DNA from: DATLLN01 sp963720885
Lineage (GTDB): Bacteria; Actinomycetota; Thermoleophilia; Gaiellales; JAICJC01
Direction: 5' to 3'
DNA length: 64,000 nt
Assembly: GCA_963720885.1 (NCBI GenBank)
Contig: CAVRGW010000005.1
Location: 1,240,001 to 1,304,000 of the forward strand
This document shows positions 18,823-26,399 of the stretch, in pieces. Within the stretch, counting starts at the first letter, position 1. Every line of letters starts with the position of its first letter. Made by a program: the position numbers and the translations under genes. The notes under the pieces were generated by a model, which ran no database searches, had not been told where the DNA came from, and saw only the letters and a list, made by a program, of their open reading frames with translations.

Positions 18823-19233
18823 GTGACGAACAGCGTTCCGCAGACGTCCTCGAGCACGCCGCTCGCAGGTGCGACGCAGCAGCTGACGTCGGGCACGACG
18901 CTCGGCAAGGACGACTTCCTGAAGCTGCTGGTGACGCAGCTGCAGCATCAGGACCCGATGAATCCGATGGACGACAAGGACTTCATGGGCCAGATGGCGC
19001 AGTTCTCGTCGCTCGAGCAGATCACGAACCTGGTCACCGCGACCGAGACGATGGGCTTCTCGAGCCAGGTGACGCAGAGCGTCAGCCTGATCGGTCACGA
19101 GGTCGGGTTCACCCGCGCGGACGGCACGACCGGCCAGGGCACCGCGACCAGCGTTGCCATCGAGGACGGCAAGATCCTGATCACCGTGGGCTCCGAGCAG
19201 ATCAGCCCCGGCAACATCACGAGCGTGTCGTAG
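18823..19233 (+). CDS. flgD: Hook-assembly scaffold FlgD
   Basis: 136 residues from GTG 18823, preceded by GAGGAGG. FlgD caps the growing hook. Conserved LGKDDFLKLLVTQLQHQDPM and DNKDF-like MDDKDFMGQMAQFSSLEQ motifs are followed by a short region with GHEVGF. The protein ends early, without the large C-terminal Ig/tudor domains of enterobacterial FlgD, as in B. subtilis-type short forms. It lies between fliK and flgE. Confidence 0.93.
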   Translation: MTNSVPQTSSSTPLAGATQQLTSGTTLGKDDFLKLLVTQLQHQDPMNPMDDKDFMGQMAQFSSLEQITNLVTATETMGFSSQVTQSVSLIGHEVGFTRADGTTGQGTATSVAIEDGKILITVGSEQISPGNITSVS

Positions 19234-19237
19234 GCAG

Positions 19238-19639
19238 ATGGCCACCGACCCGATCAACCGCAATCCCGCACTCGAGCCGCCCGGCATCGGCGGAACCGCT
19301 CCGGCCCGGCCGGTGCGGCACTCCCCGAAGCCGCTCGCCGGCCCGGCGTTCGATCAGGTGCTGCGCACCGAGATCGAGCGGGCCGACGGCGTCCGCTTCA
19401 GCGGGCACGCGCTCCAGCGGCTGCAGCGGCGGGGGATCGAGGTCGACCAGGCCATGACCGACCGGCTCAACGCCGGCGTCGACCGGGCGGCCGCCAAGGG
19501 CTCCCGCGACGCGCTGGTGCTGGTGGACGGGACGGCGTTCGTCGTCTCCGTCGCCAACCGCACCGTCATCACAGCGGTCGACCCCGCCTCCATGAAGGAG
19601 CGGGTCTTCACCAACATCGACAGCGCCGTCATCTCGTAG
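19238..19639 (+). CDS. TIGR02530-type flagellar operon protein
   Basis: 133 residues. The conserved core is SGHALQRLQRRGIEV, then DRAAAKGSRDALVLVDGTAF and VANRTVITAVDP, matching the small protein family found between flgD and flgE in Gram-positive and spirochaete operons (TIGR02530). Its role is unknown. Its constant position next to hook genes suggests a cytoplasmic hook-assembly function. It is preceded by the flgD stop after only a few bases and followed by an 85-base spacer to flgE. Confidence 0.75.
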   Translation: MATDPINRNPALEPPGIGGTAPARPVRHSPKPLAGPAFDQVLRTEIERADGVRFSGHALQRLQRRGIEVDQAMTDRLNAGVDRAAAKGSRDALVLVDGTAFVVSVANRTVITAVDPASMKERVFTNIDSAVIS

Positions 19640-19724
19640 GCGCACCACCGACACCGACACCCCACGCCGCGGCCGGACCTCGTTCGGGGAAGCAGCGGCG
19701 CACGAACGAAACGAGGAACCCCAG

Positions 19725-20558
19725 ATGATGCGAGGAATGTTCGCCGCCATCAGCGGCCTGAAGGTCCACCAGATGATGCTGGACGTGACCGCGAACGACA
19801 TCGCCAACGTCAACACGGTCGGCTACAAGGCCGAGCGCACCTCCTTCAAGGATGCGCTGTCCCAGCTGCAGCGCGGCGCCAGCGGCCCGTCGGCCACCCT
19901 CGGCGGCACCAACGCCGCCCAGGTCGGCCTCGGCGTCCAGCTGAACGGCATCGACAACCTGATGCAGTCCGGCGCCATCCAGTCGACCGGCAACGCCCTC
20001 GACTGCGCCATCCAGGGCGACGGCTTCTTCCGCCTGACGGACGATCCGACCGGCTTCGGCAACATCCTGTACACCCGCGCGGGCAACTTCAACCGCGACT
20101 CCAACGGCGACCTGGTGACGCCCGAGGGCTACTACGTGGTCGGCTACACGCTCGACTCCACGGGCGCCCCGACGACCACCCAGTCGGTGATCAACATCCC
20201 GGCCACCACCAAGTCGGTGACCATCGGCCAGGACGGCATCGTCACCACCGTCGACTCGGCCGGGGTCGTCACCCAGGTGGCGGCCATCTCGCTCGCCAAG
20301 TTCCCGAACGACGGGGGCCTCGAGCGGGTCAGCGGCAACAAGTTCCGGGCCTCGAACAACTCCGGCCCGGAGACCGCGGCGACCGCCAACACGAACGGCC
20401 TGGGCTTCGTGACGCCGGGCGCGCTCGAGATGTCGAACGTCGACCTGGCCCAGGAGTTCACCAACATGATCACGGCGCAGCGTGGCTTCCAGGCCAACAG
20501 CCGGATCATCTCCACGGCCGACGACATGCTTCAGGAGCTCGTGAACCTGAAGCGATAG
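19725..20558 (+). CDS. flgE: Flagellar hook protein FlgE
   Basis: 277 residues, shorter than typical FlgE (about 400), so the variable outer domain is minimal. The N-terminus has ANDIANVNTVGYKAERTSF; the middle has AIQGDGFFRL and YTRAGNF. The C-terminal signature is GALEMSNVDLAQEFTNMITAQRGFQANSRIISTADDML, here cited only by its ends. Position after flgD supports hook rather than rod identity. The 5' spacer contains CCTCGTTCG and a near-complementary CGAACGAAACGAGG, able to form an imperfect hairpin just before the start. Confidence 0.9.
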   Translation: MMRGMFAAISGLKVHQMMLDVTANDIANVNTVGYKAERTSFKDALSQLQRGASGPSATLGGTNAAQVGLGVQLNGIDNLMQSGAIQSTGNALDCAIQGDGFFRLTDDPTGFGNILYTRAGNFNRDSNGDLVTPEGYYVVGYTLDSTGAPTTTQSVINIPATTKSVTIGQDGIVTTVDSAGVVTQVAAISLAKFPNDGGLERVSGNKFRASNNSGPETAATANTNGLGFVTPGALEMSNVDLAQEFTNMITAQRGFQANSRIISTADDMLQELVNLKR

Positions 20559-20589
20559 ATGGCTCTGTCCATCTAGCACCGGTAGGTGT

Positions 20590-20627
20590 CGGCGGCGGGC
20601 GCTTCTGAGGGGGACCGCCCGCCGCCG
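20590..20627 (+). terminator. GC-rich hairpin after flgE
   Basis: A 12-bp perfect stem (CGGCGGCGGGCG with CGCCCGCCGCCG) closes a 14-base loop, 31 bases after the flgE stop. No U-run follows, so it may only attenuate transcription into flbD. Confidence 0.6.
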
Positions 20628-20662
20628 CCCCCGGTCGCATTGACCCCCCTGAGAGGCACCCC

Positions 20663-20944
20663 ATGATCGCGTTGCACCGGATCAACCACCCCGACCACGA
20701 ATTCTTCCTCAGCCCCGACCTGTTCCTCGCCATCGAGGCGAACCCGGACACGGTCATCACGCTCACCAACGGCTCCAAGTACGTGGTGGCGGAGGCACCC
20801 GGGGAGGTGGCACGGCTCGTCCAGGAATGGCGGTCGGGCATCCTCGCCGGCGCGCTGGTGACGCCCGTCGTCGCCAACCATCCGCGCACCCGCGAAGCCG
20901 TGGGACAGCTGCTCCAGTTCCCCGGCCCCCGGCCGTCGCCGTGA
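20663..20944 (+). CDS. flbD: FlbD/SwrD family flagellar protein
   Basis: 93 residues. The first half is the FlbD core: MIALHRINHPDHEFFLSPDL, then IEANPDTVITLTNGSKYVV, followed by an EVARLVQEWR helix. The C-terminal 30 residues are an extra tail. In Bacilli the homologue SwrD increases motor torque by supporting stator function, and here the gene directly precedes motA-motB, consistent with that role. It is separated from flgE by a hairpin and from motA by a FliA promoter. Confidence 0.88.
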   Translation: MIALHRINHPDHEFFLSPDLFLAIEANPDTVITLTNGSKYVVAEAPGEVARLVQEWRSGILAGALVTPVVANHPRTREAVGQLLQFPGPRPSP

Positions 20945-20968
20945 GCGGCGCGTCCAGCACTAGCACAG

Positions 20969-20995
20969 TGAATAACGTGCAGTCGCTGTCGATTA
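20969..20995 (+). promoter_or_regulatory. FliA promoter for motA-motB-fliL-fliN
   Basis: TGAA at 20969-20972, 15 bases, GTCGATTA at 20988-20995. The -35 box deviates most from the family (TGAA instead of TCAA or TAAA). It lies 31 bases upstream of the motA GTG. Confidence 0.75.
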
Positions 20996-21026
20996 CCGAA
21001 GGGAAGTTGCGCGGCCAAGGACGGCC

Positions 21027-21878
21027 GTGCCCGCGACGACCCCGGAATGGATTCTGATGAAGGCGATCACGGCAATCGGCATTGCTGTCGGCATCGGCGG
21101 CATCATGTTGGGAGCCCTCATGGAGGGCACCAACCCTGTCTCGCTGATCAACATCCCCGCCCTGTTGATCATCACCGGCGGCACGCTCGGCGTGACCATG
21201 GCCTCGACCAGCTTCGACGGCTTCAAGACGATGCCGACGCTCGCCATCAAGGCGTTCAAGGGTGAGGACCACGATCCCTCGCACACCATCGAGTCGATGG
21301 TGGAGCTGGCCGAGAAGGCGCGCCGCAACGGCCTGCTGGCCCTCGAGGAGGACGTCAACAAGATCGACGACGCCTACACCCGCAAGGGGCTGCAGCTGGT
21401 CGTCGACGGCACCGACTCCGACCTGGTGCGGACGATCCTCGAGTCCGAGATCGACGCGATGGCCGAGCGCCACCACCACGGCGCCCTGAACTACCAGTCC
21501 GCGTCCGGCTTCGCGCCGACGATCGGCATCCTCGGCACCGTCATGGGCCTGGTGGTCGTGCTCTCGCATCTGGACGAGCCGTCCAAGCTCGGGCCGCACA
21601 TCGCCGGCGCGTTCCTGGCCACGCTGTACGGCGTGGGCAGCGCCAACATCATCTTCCTGCCGATCGCCAACAAGCTCAAGGAGATGTCGGCGGAGGAGGT
21701 CAACCACCGCACGATGGTGCTGGAGGCGATCCTCTCGATCCAGGCCGGCGACAACCCGCGCGTGCTGGCCGAGAAGCTGGAGAGCTTCGTCCCGCCGAAG
21801 AAGCGCGGCAAGCAGTCCTCGGGCGGCGGCGCCGCCCCGGCGGCCGGTGAGCCCGAGCCGCTGAAGGAGGCGGCATGA
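21027..21878 (+). CDS. motA: Flagellar stator subunit MotA
   Basis: 283 residues from GTG 21027 (AAGGA at 21017-21021); ATG 21057 would remove ten residues and also begins like MotA. Four membrane segments are visible: residues about 12-32, 37-55, and the pair within FAPTIGILGTVMGLVVVLSH and GAFLATLYGVGSANIIFLPI. The cytoplasmic loop carries the charged residues that contact FliG. It forms the proton-conducting stator with MotB, whose gene overlaps by four bases. Confidence 0.95.
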   Translation: MPATTPEWILMKAITAIGIAVGIGGIMLGALMEGTNPVSLINIPALLIITGGTLGVTMASTSFDGFKTMPTLAIKAFKGEDHDPSHTIESMVELAEKARRNGLLALEEDVNKIDDAYTRKGLQLVVDGTDSDLVRTILESEIDAMAERHHHGALNYQSASGFAPTIGILGTVMGLVVVLSHLDEPSKLGPHIAGAFLATLYGVGSANIIFLPIANKLKEMSAEEVNHRTMVLEAILSIQAGDNPRVLAEKLESFVPPKKRGKQSSGGGAAPAAGEPEPLKEAA

Positions 21879-22720
21879 GCCGGCGCAAGAGGGGCGGCGG
21901 CGACCACCACGGCGCTGACGAGCGCTGGCTGCTCACGTACGCCGACATGATCACGCTCCTGATGTGCCTGTTCATGGTGCTCTGGTCGATCTCTTCCGTG
22001 AACATCTCCAAGCTCCAGGAGCTGCAGCGCTCGCTGCAGGAGGCGTTCATCGGCAAGGTGCTGGACGGCGGCAAGGCCGTCATGGAGGGTGAGCCGTCGC
22101 GCATCTCCGGCGTCCAGACCGCGAACCCGAGCGCCCCGTCGGACATCAGCACGAGCATCGTCCCGAACAACGTCTCGCATCCCATCGCGCAGGCCGAGCG
22201 CGCGGCCGAGAACGCCGCCGCGCAGCACGAGCAGGACCGGCTGCGCCACGTGCAGCAGCAGGTCGAGGCCTACGCCCGAGCGCACGGGCTGTCGTCCAGC
22301 ATCCGCACGACCATCGACCAGCGCGGCCTGGTGATCCGGCTGCTGACCGACAAGGTGCTGTTCGACAGTGGGCAGGCCGTCGTCAAGCCCGGCTCGCAGC
22401 CGCTGCTCAACGAGGTCGCCCGGCTGATCGTGAACACCGGCATCACCAACCCGCTGCGCGTCGAGGGGCACACCGACAACGTGCCGATCTCCGGCGGCGA
22501 GTTCCACAACAACTGGGAGCTGTCGGCGGCCCGCGCCACCGCGGTGCTCGAGCAGTTCCTGGCCGATGGCATCCCGCCCCGGCAGCTTTCCATGGCCGGC
22601 TACGCCGACCAGCACCCGATCGCCCCCAACACCACCGCCGACGGCCGCGCGCTCAACCGGCGCGTCGAGGTGGTCGTGACCCGCAAGTTCCCCGTCCCCG
22701 CAGGAGCCACCCCATCGTGA
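21875..22720 (+). CDS. motB: Flagellar stator subunit MotB
   Basis: 281 residues. The single N-terminal membrane helix contains the proton-binding Asp24 in LLTYADMITLLMCLFMVLW. A plug/linker of about 100 residues leads to the C-terminal OmpA-like peptidoglycan-binding domain: DKVLFDSGQAVVK, VEGHTDNVPI and NWELSAARAT. The Asp context resembles proton-driven MotB; sodium use cannot be excluded from sequence alone. Confidence 0.95.
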   Translation: MSRRKRGGGDHHGADERWLLTYADMITLLMCLFMVLWSISSVNISKLQELQRSLQEAFIGKVLDGGKAVMEGEPSRISGVQTANPSAPSDISTSIVPNNVSHPIAQAERAAENAAAQHEQDRLRHVQQQVEAYARAHGLSSSIRTTIDQRGLVIRLLTDKVLFDSGQAVVKPGSQPLLNEVARLIVNTGITNPLRVEGHTDNVPISGGEFHNNWELSAARATAVLEQFLADGIPPRQLSMAGYADQHPIAPNTTADGRALNRRVEVVVTRKFPVPAGATPS

Positions 22721-23160
22721 TGAAGAACAAGCTCGTCCTCCTCCCCGTCGTGCTGCTCGTCCTGGTGGGCGCAGGCGGCGCGTACTGGTTCAAGTTCAAG
22801 CCCTCCGGCCACACCAAGAAGCCGCCCCCGCCGCATGTCGAGGGGTCGCTGTTCGCGTTGTCTCCGGAGTTCGTCGTCAACCTGACCGACAACCACTACG
22901 GCAAGGTGACCATCGCGCTGCTGCTCAAGGAGGAGCCGAAGCCGGCCCAGCTGGTGGCGACCTCCGAGGGCGCCGAGAAGCTGGTGCAGGACCCGGTCGT
23001 GCGCTCCACCATCACCGACGACCTGACCGGCATCGCCACCGCGGAGCTGATCGACCACGGGCGCCGCGATGCGCTGCGCAAGCAGATCCTCAAAGACCTC
23101 GAGAAGGCGACCGATATTGAGGTTACGGGCGTCCTCTTCACGGACGTGGTAGTGCAATGA
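22720..23160 (+). CDS. fliL: Flagellar basal-body-associated protein FliL
   Basis: About 146 residues. It has one N-terminal membrane helix (KLVLLPVVLLVLVGAGGAYW) and a periplasmic FliL domain with LSPEFVVNLTDNHYGKVTIA and the C-terminal DIEVTGVLFTDVVVQ. FliL surrounds and stabilises the stator. The ATG at 22720 overlaps the motB stop; a GTG at 22717 is an alternative. The stop overlaps fliN by four bases. Confidence 0.92.
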   Translation: MKNKLVLLPVVLLVLVGAGGAYWFKFKPSGHTKKPPPPHVEGSLFALSPEFVVNLTDNHYGKVTIALLLKEEPKPAQLVATSEGAEKLVQDPVVRSTITDDLTGIATAELIDHGRRDALRKQILKDLEKATDIEVTGVLFTDVVVQ

Positions 23161-23522
23161 GCGACGACATCCAGCCCACAGACAGCTCCGAGCTGGCCGT
23201 GCCCGGCACGGGCGAGGTCAGCTACGAGCCGCTCCCCGACGCCGCGGTGGCGCCGGCGGGCGCAGCCGACCTCGACATGGTGCTTGACGTTCCCGTCGAG
23301 CTGACCGTCGAGATCGGCCGCACGACGATGACGATCCGCGAGACGCTGGAGATCGGGCCCGGCGCGATCATCACGCTGGACAAGATGACCGGCGAGCCGG
23401 TCGACCTGCTCGTCAACGGCCGCCGCATCGCCCGCGGCGAGGTGGTTGCCATCGACGAGGAGTTCGGCCTCCGGGTGACGCAGATCGTGTCGCCCGACCA
23501 GCGCCTCGACGCCGCCGCATAG
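23157..23522 (+). CDS. fliN: Flagellar motor switch protein FliN
   Basis: 121 residues. A 40-residue acidic, flexible N-terminus is followed by one SpoA domain: LDVPVELTVEIGRTTMTIRE and GEPVDLLVNGRRIARGEVVA, then EEFGLRVTQIVSP. This is the typical C-ring component. It coexists with the FliY-type protein at 15120, so two proteins with FliN domains are encoded. It is the last gene of the mot operon, followed by a hairpin. Confidence 0.94.
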   Translation: MSDDIQPTDSSELAVPGTGEVSYEPLPDAAVAPAGAADLDMVLDVPVELTVEIGRTTMTIRETLEIGPGAIITLDKMTGEPVDLLVNGRRIARGEVVAIDEEFGLRVTQIVSPDQRLDAAA

Positions 23523-23528
23523 CCTCCG

Positions 23529-23559
23529 CGCAACGACGGGGTCTGACCCCGTTGTTGCG
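23529..23559 (+). terminator. Hairpin terminator after fliN with GGGGTCTGACCCC core
   Basis: A 13-bp stem (CGCAACGACGGGG with CCCCGTTGTTGCG, one G-T pair) closes a 5-base loop just after fliN. The top of the hairpin is the dispersed GGGGTCTGACCCC palindrome. The remaining space to the convergent sigma gene (to 23770) holds another GGGGTCAGACCC and short tandem repeats, but no gene. Confidence 0.7.
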
Positions 23560-23657
23560 TGAGGGGGTTGGGGTCAGACCCGATCCGCGCTCGTGCGCGG
23601 GATCAGCGCGAGCTTCGTGACGTGTCGTCGCCGGTTCGTTGCCGGTGCTCTGGCACC

Positions 23658-23690
23658 GCTCTGACCCCGCTCTGACCCCGCTCTGACCCC
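23658..23690. repeat. Three tandem copies of GCTCTGACCCC
   Basis: Three exact head-to-tail 11-bp units lie in the 248-base convergent gap between fliN and fliA. They are followed at once by GGTGCCGAACCGGCACC, a short hairpin. The unit is a truncated form of the GGTCTGACCCC core found in the neighbouring terminator, suggesting slippage of that element. Confidence 0.7.
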
Positions 23691-23770
23691 GGTGCCGAAC
23701 CGGCACCAACGTGCGCAGGAAGCGTCACGAGGATCGCACGCGGAGGCGGACTCGCCGGAGGCGATGCCGC

Positions 23771-24637
23771 TCAGGCGGCCTTGCGCAGGCCGCCGGTGCC
23801 GTGGTCGTAGGCGTCCATCCGCTCCTTCAGCGTCCGGCGGACGCCGGACAGGAGCTGGGACACCCGCGACTCGCTGACACCGAGAATGCGGCCGATCTCC
23901 GCGCCCTGCAGGTGATGCACGTAGAGCAGCACCAGGATCTGCTGCTCGCGCTCGGAGAGTGACGAGATGGCAGCCTTGAGGACGGAGGCGCGCTCGCCGG
24001 CCAGCGCGGCCAGCTCCGGATCGAACTCGCCCGACGGCGCCTCGATCGTGTCCCCGACCTCGACCGGCATGGCCTCCTCGTTGCCCCGGGCCGGCGTGTT
24101 CAGCGAGAGCAGGTCGGCGCGCGACAGGCCCTCCAGCTGATCGTGCAGGTCGGAGACGGAGATCTCGAGCTCGCTCGACAGCTCCTCGTCGGTCGGCGTG
24201 CGGCCGTGCCGCGACTGCCACTCCTCGCGGGCCCGCTCGATGGCGCGGCCGGAGCGGCGCAGCGAGCGCGGTGCCCAGTCCTGGCGCCGCAGCTCGTCCA
24301 TGATCGCGCCGGACACGCGCGTCCAGGCGTACTGCTCAAAGGTCGCGCCCTTGGCCGGGTCGAAACGGTCGACCGCGGCGATCAGCGCCAGCAGCCCGCA
24401 CGAGACGAGGTCGTCCAGCTCGCAGTGAGCCGGCAGCTCGCGCACCTTGCGGCAGGCGAGGTACTTGACCATCGGCGCGTAGGACAGGACGAGGCGATCG
24501 CGCGAGGCGACGTCTCCACTCTCAATCCACCGGCGCCACAACGCCTCTGCGCTCTCGGCGGTTGGGCGACTGGTGGTCGCGAAAGCAGCTTCCACTGGGG
24601 GACCTCCGGCGTGCTCGGGACGGGGGTGCTCGGTCAT
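23771..24637 (-). CDS. fliA: Flagellar RNA polymerase sigma factor FliA/WhiG type
   Basis: About 288 residues. Region 2 contains LVLSYAPMVKYLACRKV, ELDDLVSCGLLALIAAVDRF and ATFEQYAWTRVSGAIMDELR; region 3 has RTPTDEELSSELEISVSDLH; region 4 has LSEREQQILVLLYVHHLQGAEIG and SESRVSQL. This is the sigma-28/WhiG group, and the window carries many matching promoters. The ATG at 24637 (MTEHPRPE) is preferred; upstream in-frame codons to 24745 look noncoding. It faces away from fliO, and no FliA-type promoter was found in front of it. Confidence 0.93.
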   Translation of the reverse strand: MTEHPRPEHAGGPPVEAAFATTSRPTAESAEALWRRWIESGDVASRDRLVLSYAPMVKYLACRKVRELPAHCELDDLVSCGLLALIAAVDRFDPAKGATFEQYAWTRVSGAIMDELRRQDWAPRSLRRSGRAIERAREEWQSRHGRTPTDEELSSELEISVSDLHDQLEGLSRADLLSLNTPARGNEEAMPVEVGDTIEAPSGEFDPELAALAGERASVLKAAISSLSEREQQILVLLYVHHLQGAEIGRILGVSESRVSQLLSGVRRTLKERMDAYDHGTGGLRKAA

Positions 24638-24741
24638 TTGACGGCTTGGAGCCTGGTTTGAAAACGGTCTCCATCCCGCGTGCAAATGTGAGGGACGCTC
24701 GCGGGCTGCAGCACGTATCGGCCTTGAAGACACGGTCTTTG

Positions 24742-24757
24742 TCACCCGTTCGGGTGA
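24742..24757. promoter_or_regulatory. Perfect inverted repeat in the fliA-fliO divergent region
   Basis: TCACCCG-TT-CGGGTGA, a 7+2+7 palindrome, lies 105 bases upstream of fliA and 90 bases before fliO. Looser outer arms (ACACGGT at about 24730, ACCGTGT at about 24775) surround it. It could be an operator for the unknown regulator of fliA or a short hairpin; nothing else in the 209-base gap is recognisable besides the fliO promoter. Confidence 0.4.
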
Positions 24758-24809
24758 ACCATCCCCCGCACAAACCGTGTGCGTGCCCTCCCTGCGGCGT
24801 GTCGATGCC

Positions 24810-24836
24810 TCAACCGCGCGAGGTGGAGGCCGATAA
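24810..24836 (+). promoter_or_regulatory. FliA promoter for the fliO-P-Q-R-flhB export operon
   Basis: TCAA at 24810-24813 (CTCAA), 15 bases, GCCGATAA at 24829-24836, a perfect match to the classical -10. The fliO start would lie only about 10 bases after the -10 box, so the transcript leader is very short. Confidence 0.85.
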
Positions 24837-24846
24837 CGAGGTCGCC

Positions 24847-25425
24847 TTGCGACGTTGTCGTCCCCCTCTCATCAAGGCGCGATCGACCCTGACCGTGTTC
24901 GCGGCCGGGCTCGCCGTGGCGCTGTTCTGCGCTCCGGCGGCGTGGGCGGATGACTCGTTCCACGCCGACTCGACGCCCCTCCCCTCCGACGTGACCGGCG
25001 CCGGCGGGTCGAGCGACGGCGCCTCGGCCGGCGGCGCCGCAACCGGGATGGGCACGATCGTCCGCGGCATCGTCGGCCTGGCAATCGTGCTCGGCGTGAT
25101 CTACGGCCTGCACTGGCTGCTCAAGAACTCGAAGGGCGGACGCAAGTCCGACCGCAGCGACCTGGTCGAGGTGATCGCGACCACGCCGCTCGCCCAGAAC
25201 CGCTCGATCCACCTGGTGCGCGCCGGCGACGAGCTGCTCCTGGTCGGCGCCGCCGAGTCCGGCGTGACGCCGCTCCGCGTCTACGCGGCCGGCGAGCCGC
25301 TGACCGCGGCGCTCGAGTCCGGCGCCCCGCCGCCGGTGATCGAGCTTCCCGCCCCGGCCGTCGAGGCGGCCTCGCCGGCGCGCGGCGTGGTGCCCAGGAT
25401 CAAGTCCTGGACGGTGCGCACGTGA
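24847..25425 (+). CDS. fliO: Flagellar biosynthetic protein FliO
   Basis: About 192 residues. A signal-like N-terminus (RRCRPPLIKAR then a hydrophobic stretch ending PAAWA) is followed by a short Ser/Gly-rich external segment. A membrane helix follows (IVRGIVGLAIVLGVIYGLHW), then the cytoplasmic FliO domain with VEVIATTPLAQNRSIHLVRA and DELLLVGAAESGVT. FliO helps assemble the FliP export-gate ring. The start is uncertain: TTG 24847 follows GAGG at 24838-24841 and lies downstream of the promoter. The frame is open further upstream but precedes the transcription start. Confidence 0.85.
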   Translation: MRRCRPPLIKARSTLTVFAAGLAVALFCAPAAWADDSFHADSTPLPSDVTGAGGSSDGASAGGAATGMGTIVRGIVGLAIVLGVIYGLHWLLKNSKGGRKSDRSDLVEVIATTPLAQNRSIHLVRAGDELLLVGAAESGVTPLRVYAAGEPLTAALESGAPPPVIELPAPAVEAASPARGVVPRIKSWTVRT

Positions 25426-26111
25426 GCAACATCGCCCTGCTGGTCACCCAGTCCGGCCCGACCATCGACCTGGGCGGCAAGGGCGCCTCCACGTCGGTGC
25501 AGATCCTGCTGCTGCTGACGCTGATGTCGATCCTGCCGGGCGCGCTGCTGATGCTGACCGGCTTCACCCGGATCCTGATCGTGCTCGGCTTCCTCCGCAA
25601 CGCTCTGGGCACGCCGACCACGCCGCCGAACCAGGTGCTGGTCGGCATCTCGCTGTTCCTCGCCCTGTTCGTGATGGCGCCGACGCTGAAGGCGACCAAC
25701 GAGATCGCGGTGCAGCCGTACATGCACAAGGACATCTCGCTGAAGCAGGCGATCGAGCGCGGCCAGGAGCCGTTCCGCGAGTTCATGTTCAAGCAGACCC
25801 GGGACTCCGACCTGGCGCTGTTCGTGAAGATGGCCGACCTGCCGCAGCCCAAGACCCGGGCCGACATCCCGACCTACGTCCTGATCCCCGCGTTCCTGAT
25901 CTCCGAGCTGAAAACGGCGTTCCAGATCGGCTTCCTGATCTACCTGCCGTTCCTGATCATCGACATGGTGATCTCGTCGACCCTGATGTCCATGGGGATG
26001 ATGATGCTGCCGCCTGTCCTGATCTCACTGCCGTTCAAGATCCTGCTGTTCGTGCTGGTCGACGGGTGGAGCCTCGTCGTCGCCGGTCTCGTGCAGTCGT
26101 TCCACACCTGA
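25422..26111 (+). CDS. fliP: Flagellar export gate protein FliP
   Basis: 229 residues from GTG 25422, overlapping the fliO stop (GTGA). Core motifs are LMSILPGALLMLTGFTRILI, LRNALGTPTTPPNQVLVGIS and the C-terminal GMMMLPPVLISLPFKILLFV block, with four membrane segments. FliP pentamers with FliQ and FliR form the export channel in the MS ring. The cleavable leader seen in some FliP proteins is short here. Confidence 0.96.
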   Translation: MSNIALLVTQSGPTIDLGGKGASTSVQILLLLTLMSILPGALLMLTGFTRILIVLGFLRNALGTPTTPPNQVLVGISLFLALFVMAPTLKATNEIAVQPYMHKDISLKQAIERGQEPFREFMFKQTRDSDLALFVKMADLPQPKTRADIPTYVLIPAFLISELKTAFQIGFLIYLPFLIIDMVISSTLMSMGMMMLPPVLISLPFKILLFVLVDGWSLVVAGLVQSFHT

Positions 26112-26116
26112 CGACC

Positions 26117-26389
26117 GTGACCGAGAGCACCGTCATCCACCTCGCAACGCAGGCCCTGATCGTCACCATCAAGGTGTCGGGCCCGTTCCTGATCGCCGGC
26201 CTGGTCGTCGGCCTGCTGATCTCCGTCTTCCAGGCGGTGACGCAGATCCAGGAGCAGACGCTGACGTTCATCCCCAAGATGCTCGTCACCGGCGTCGTCA
26301 TCCTGCTCGCCGGCCCCTGGATGATGGATCAGATGGTGAGCTACACCGTCGCTCTCTACACCTCGATCCCGTCGATGGTCGGACCGTAG
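26117..26389 (+). CDS. fliQ: Flagellar export gate protein FliQ
   Basis: 90 residues from GTG 26117. Two membrane hairpins: ALIVTIKVSGPFLIAGLVVG and MLVTGVVILLAGPWMMDQMV, separated by FQAVTQIQEQTLTFIPK, the family signature. The frame is open upstream into fliP, but family length and the fliP stop support the GTG. It is part of the FliPQR gate. Confidence 0.95.
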   Translation: MTESTVIHLATQALIVTIKVSGPFLIAGLVVGLLISVFQAVTQIQEQTLTFIPKMLVTGVVILLAGPWMMDQMVSYTVALYTSIPSMVGP

Positions 26390-26399
26390 AGGCGGCGCC

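Noticed and set aside
23658..23690. Tandem 11-bp units as a CRISPR-like array
   Set aside because: Units are contiguous with no spacers, only three copies, and no cas genes are present.
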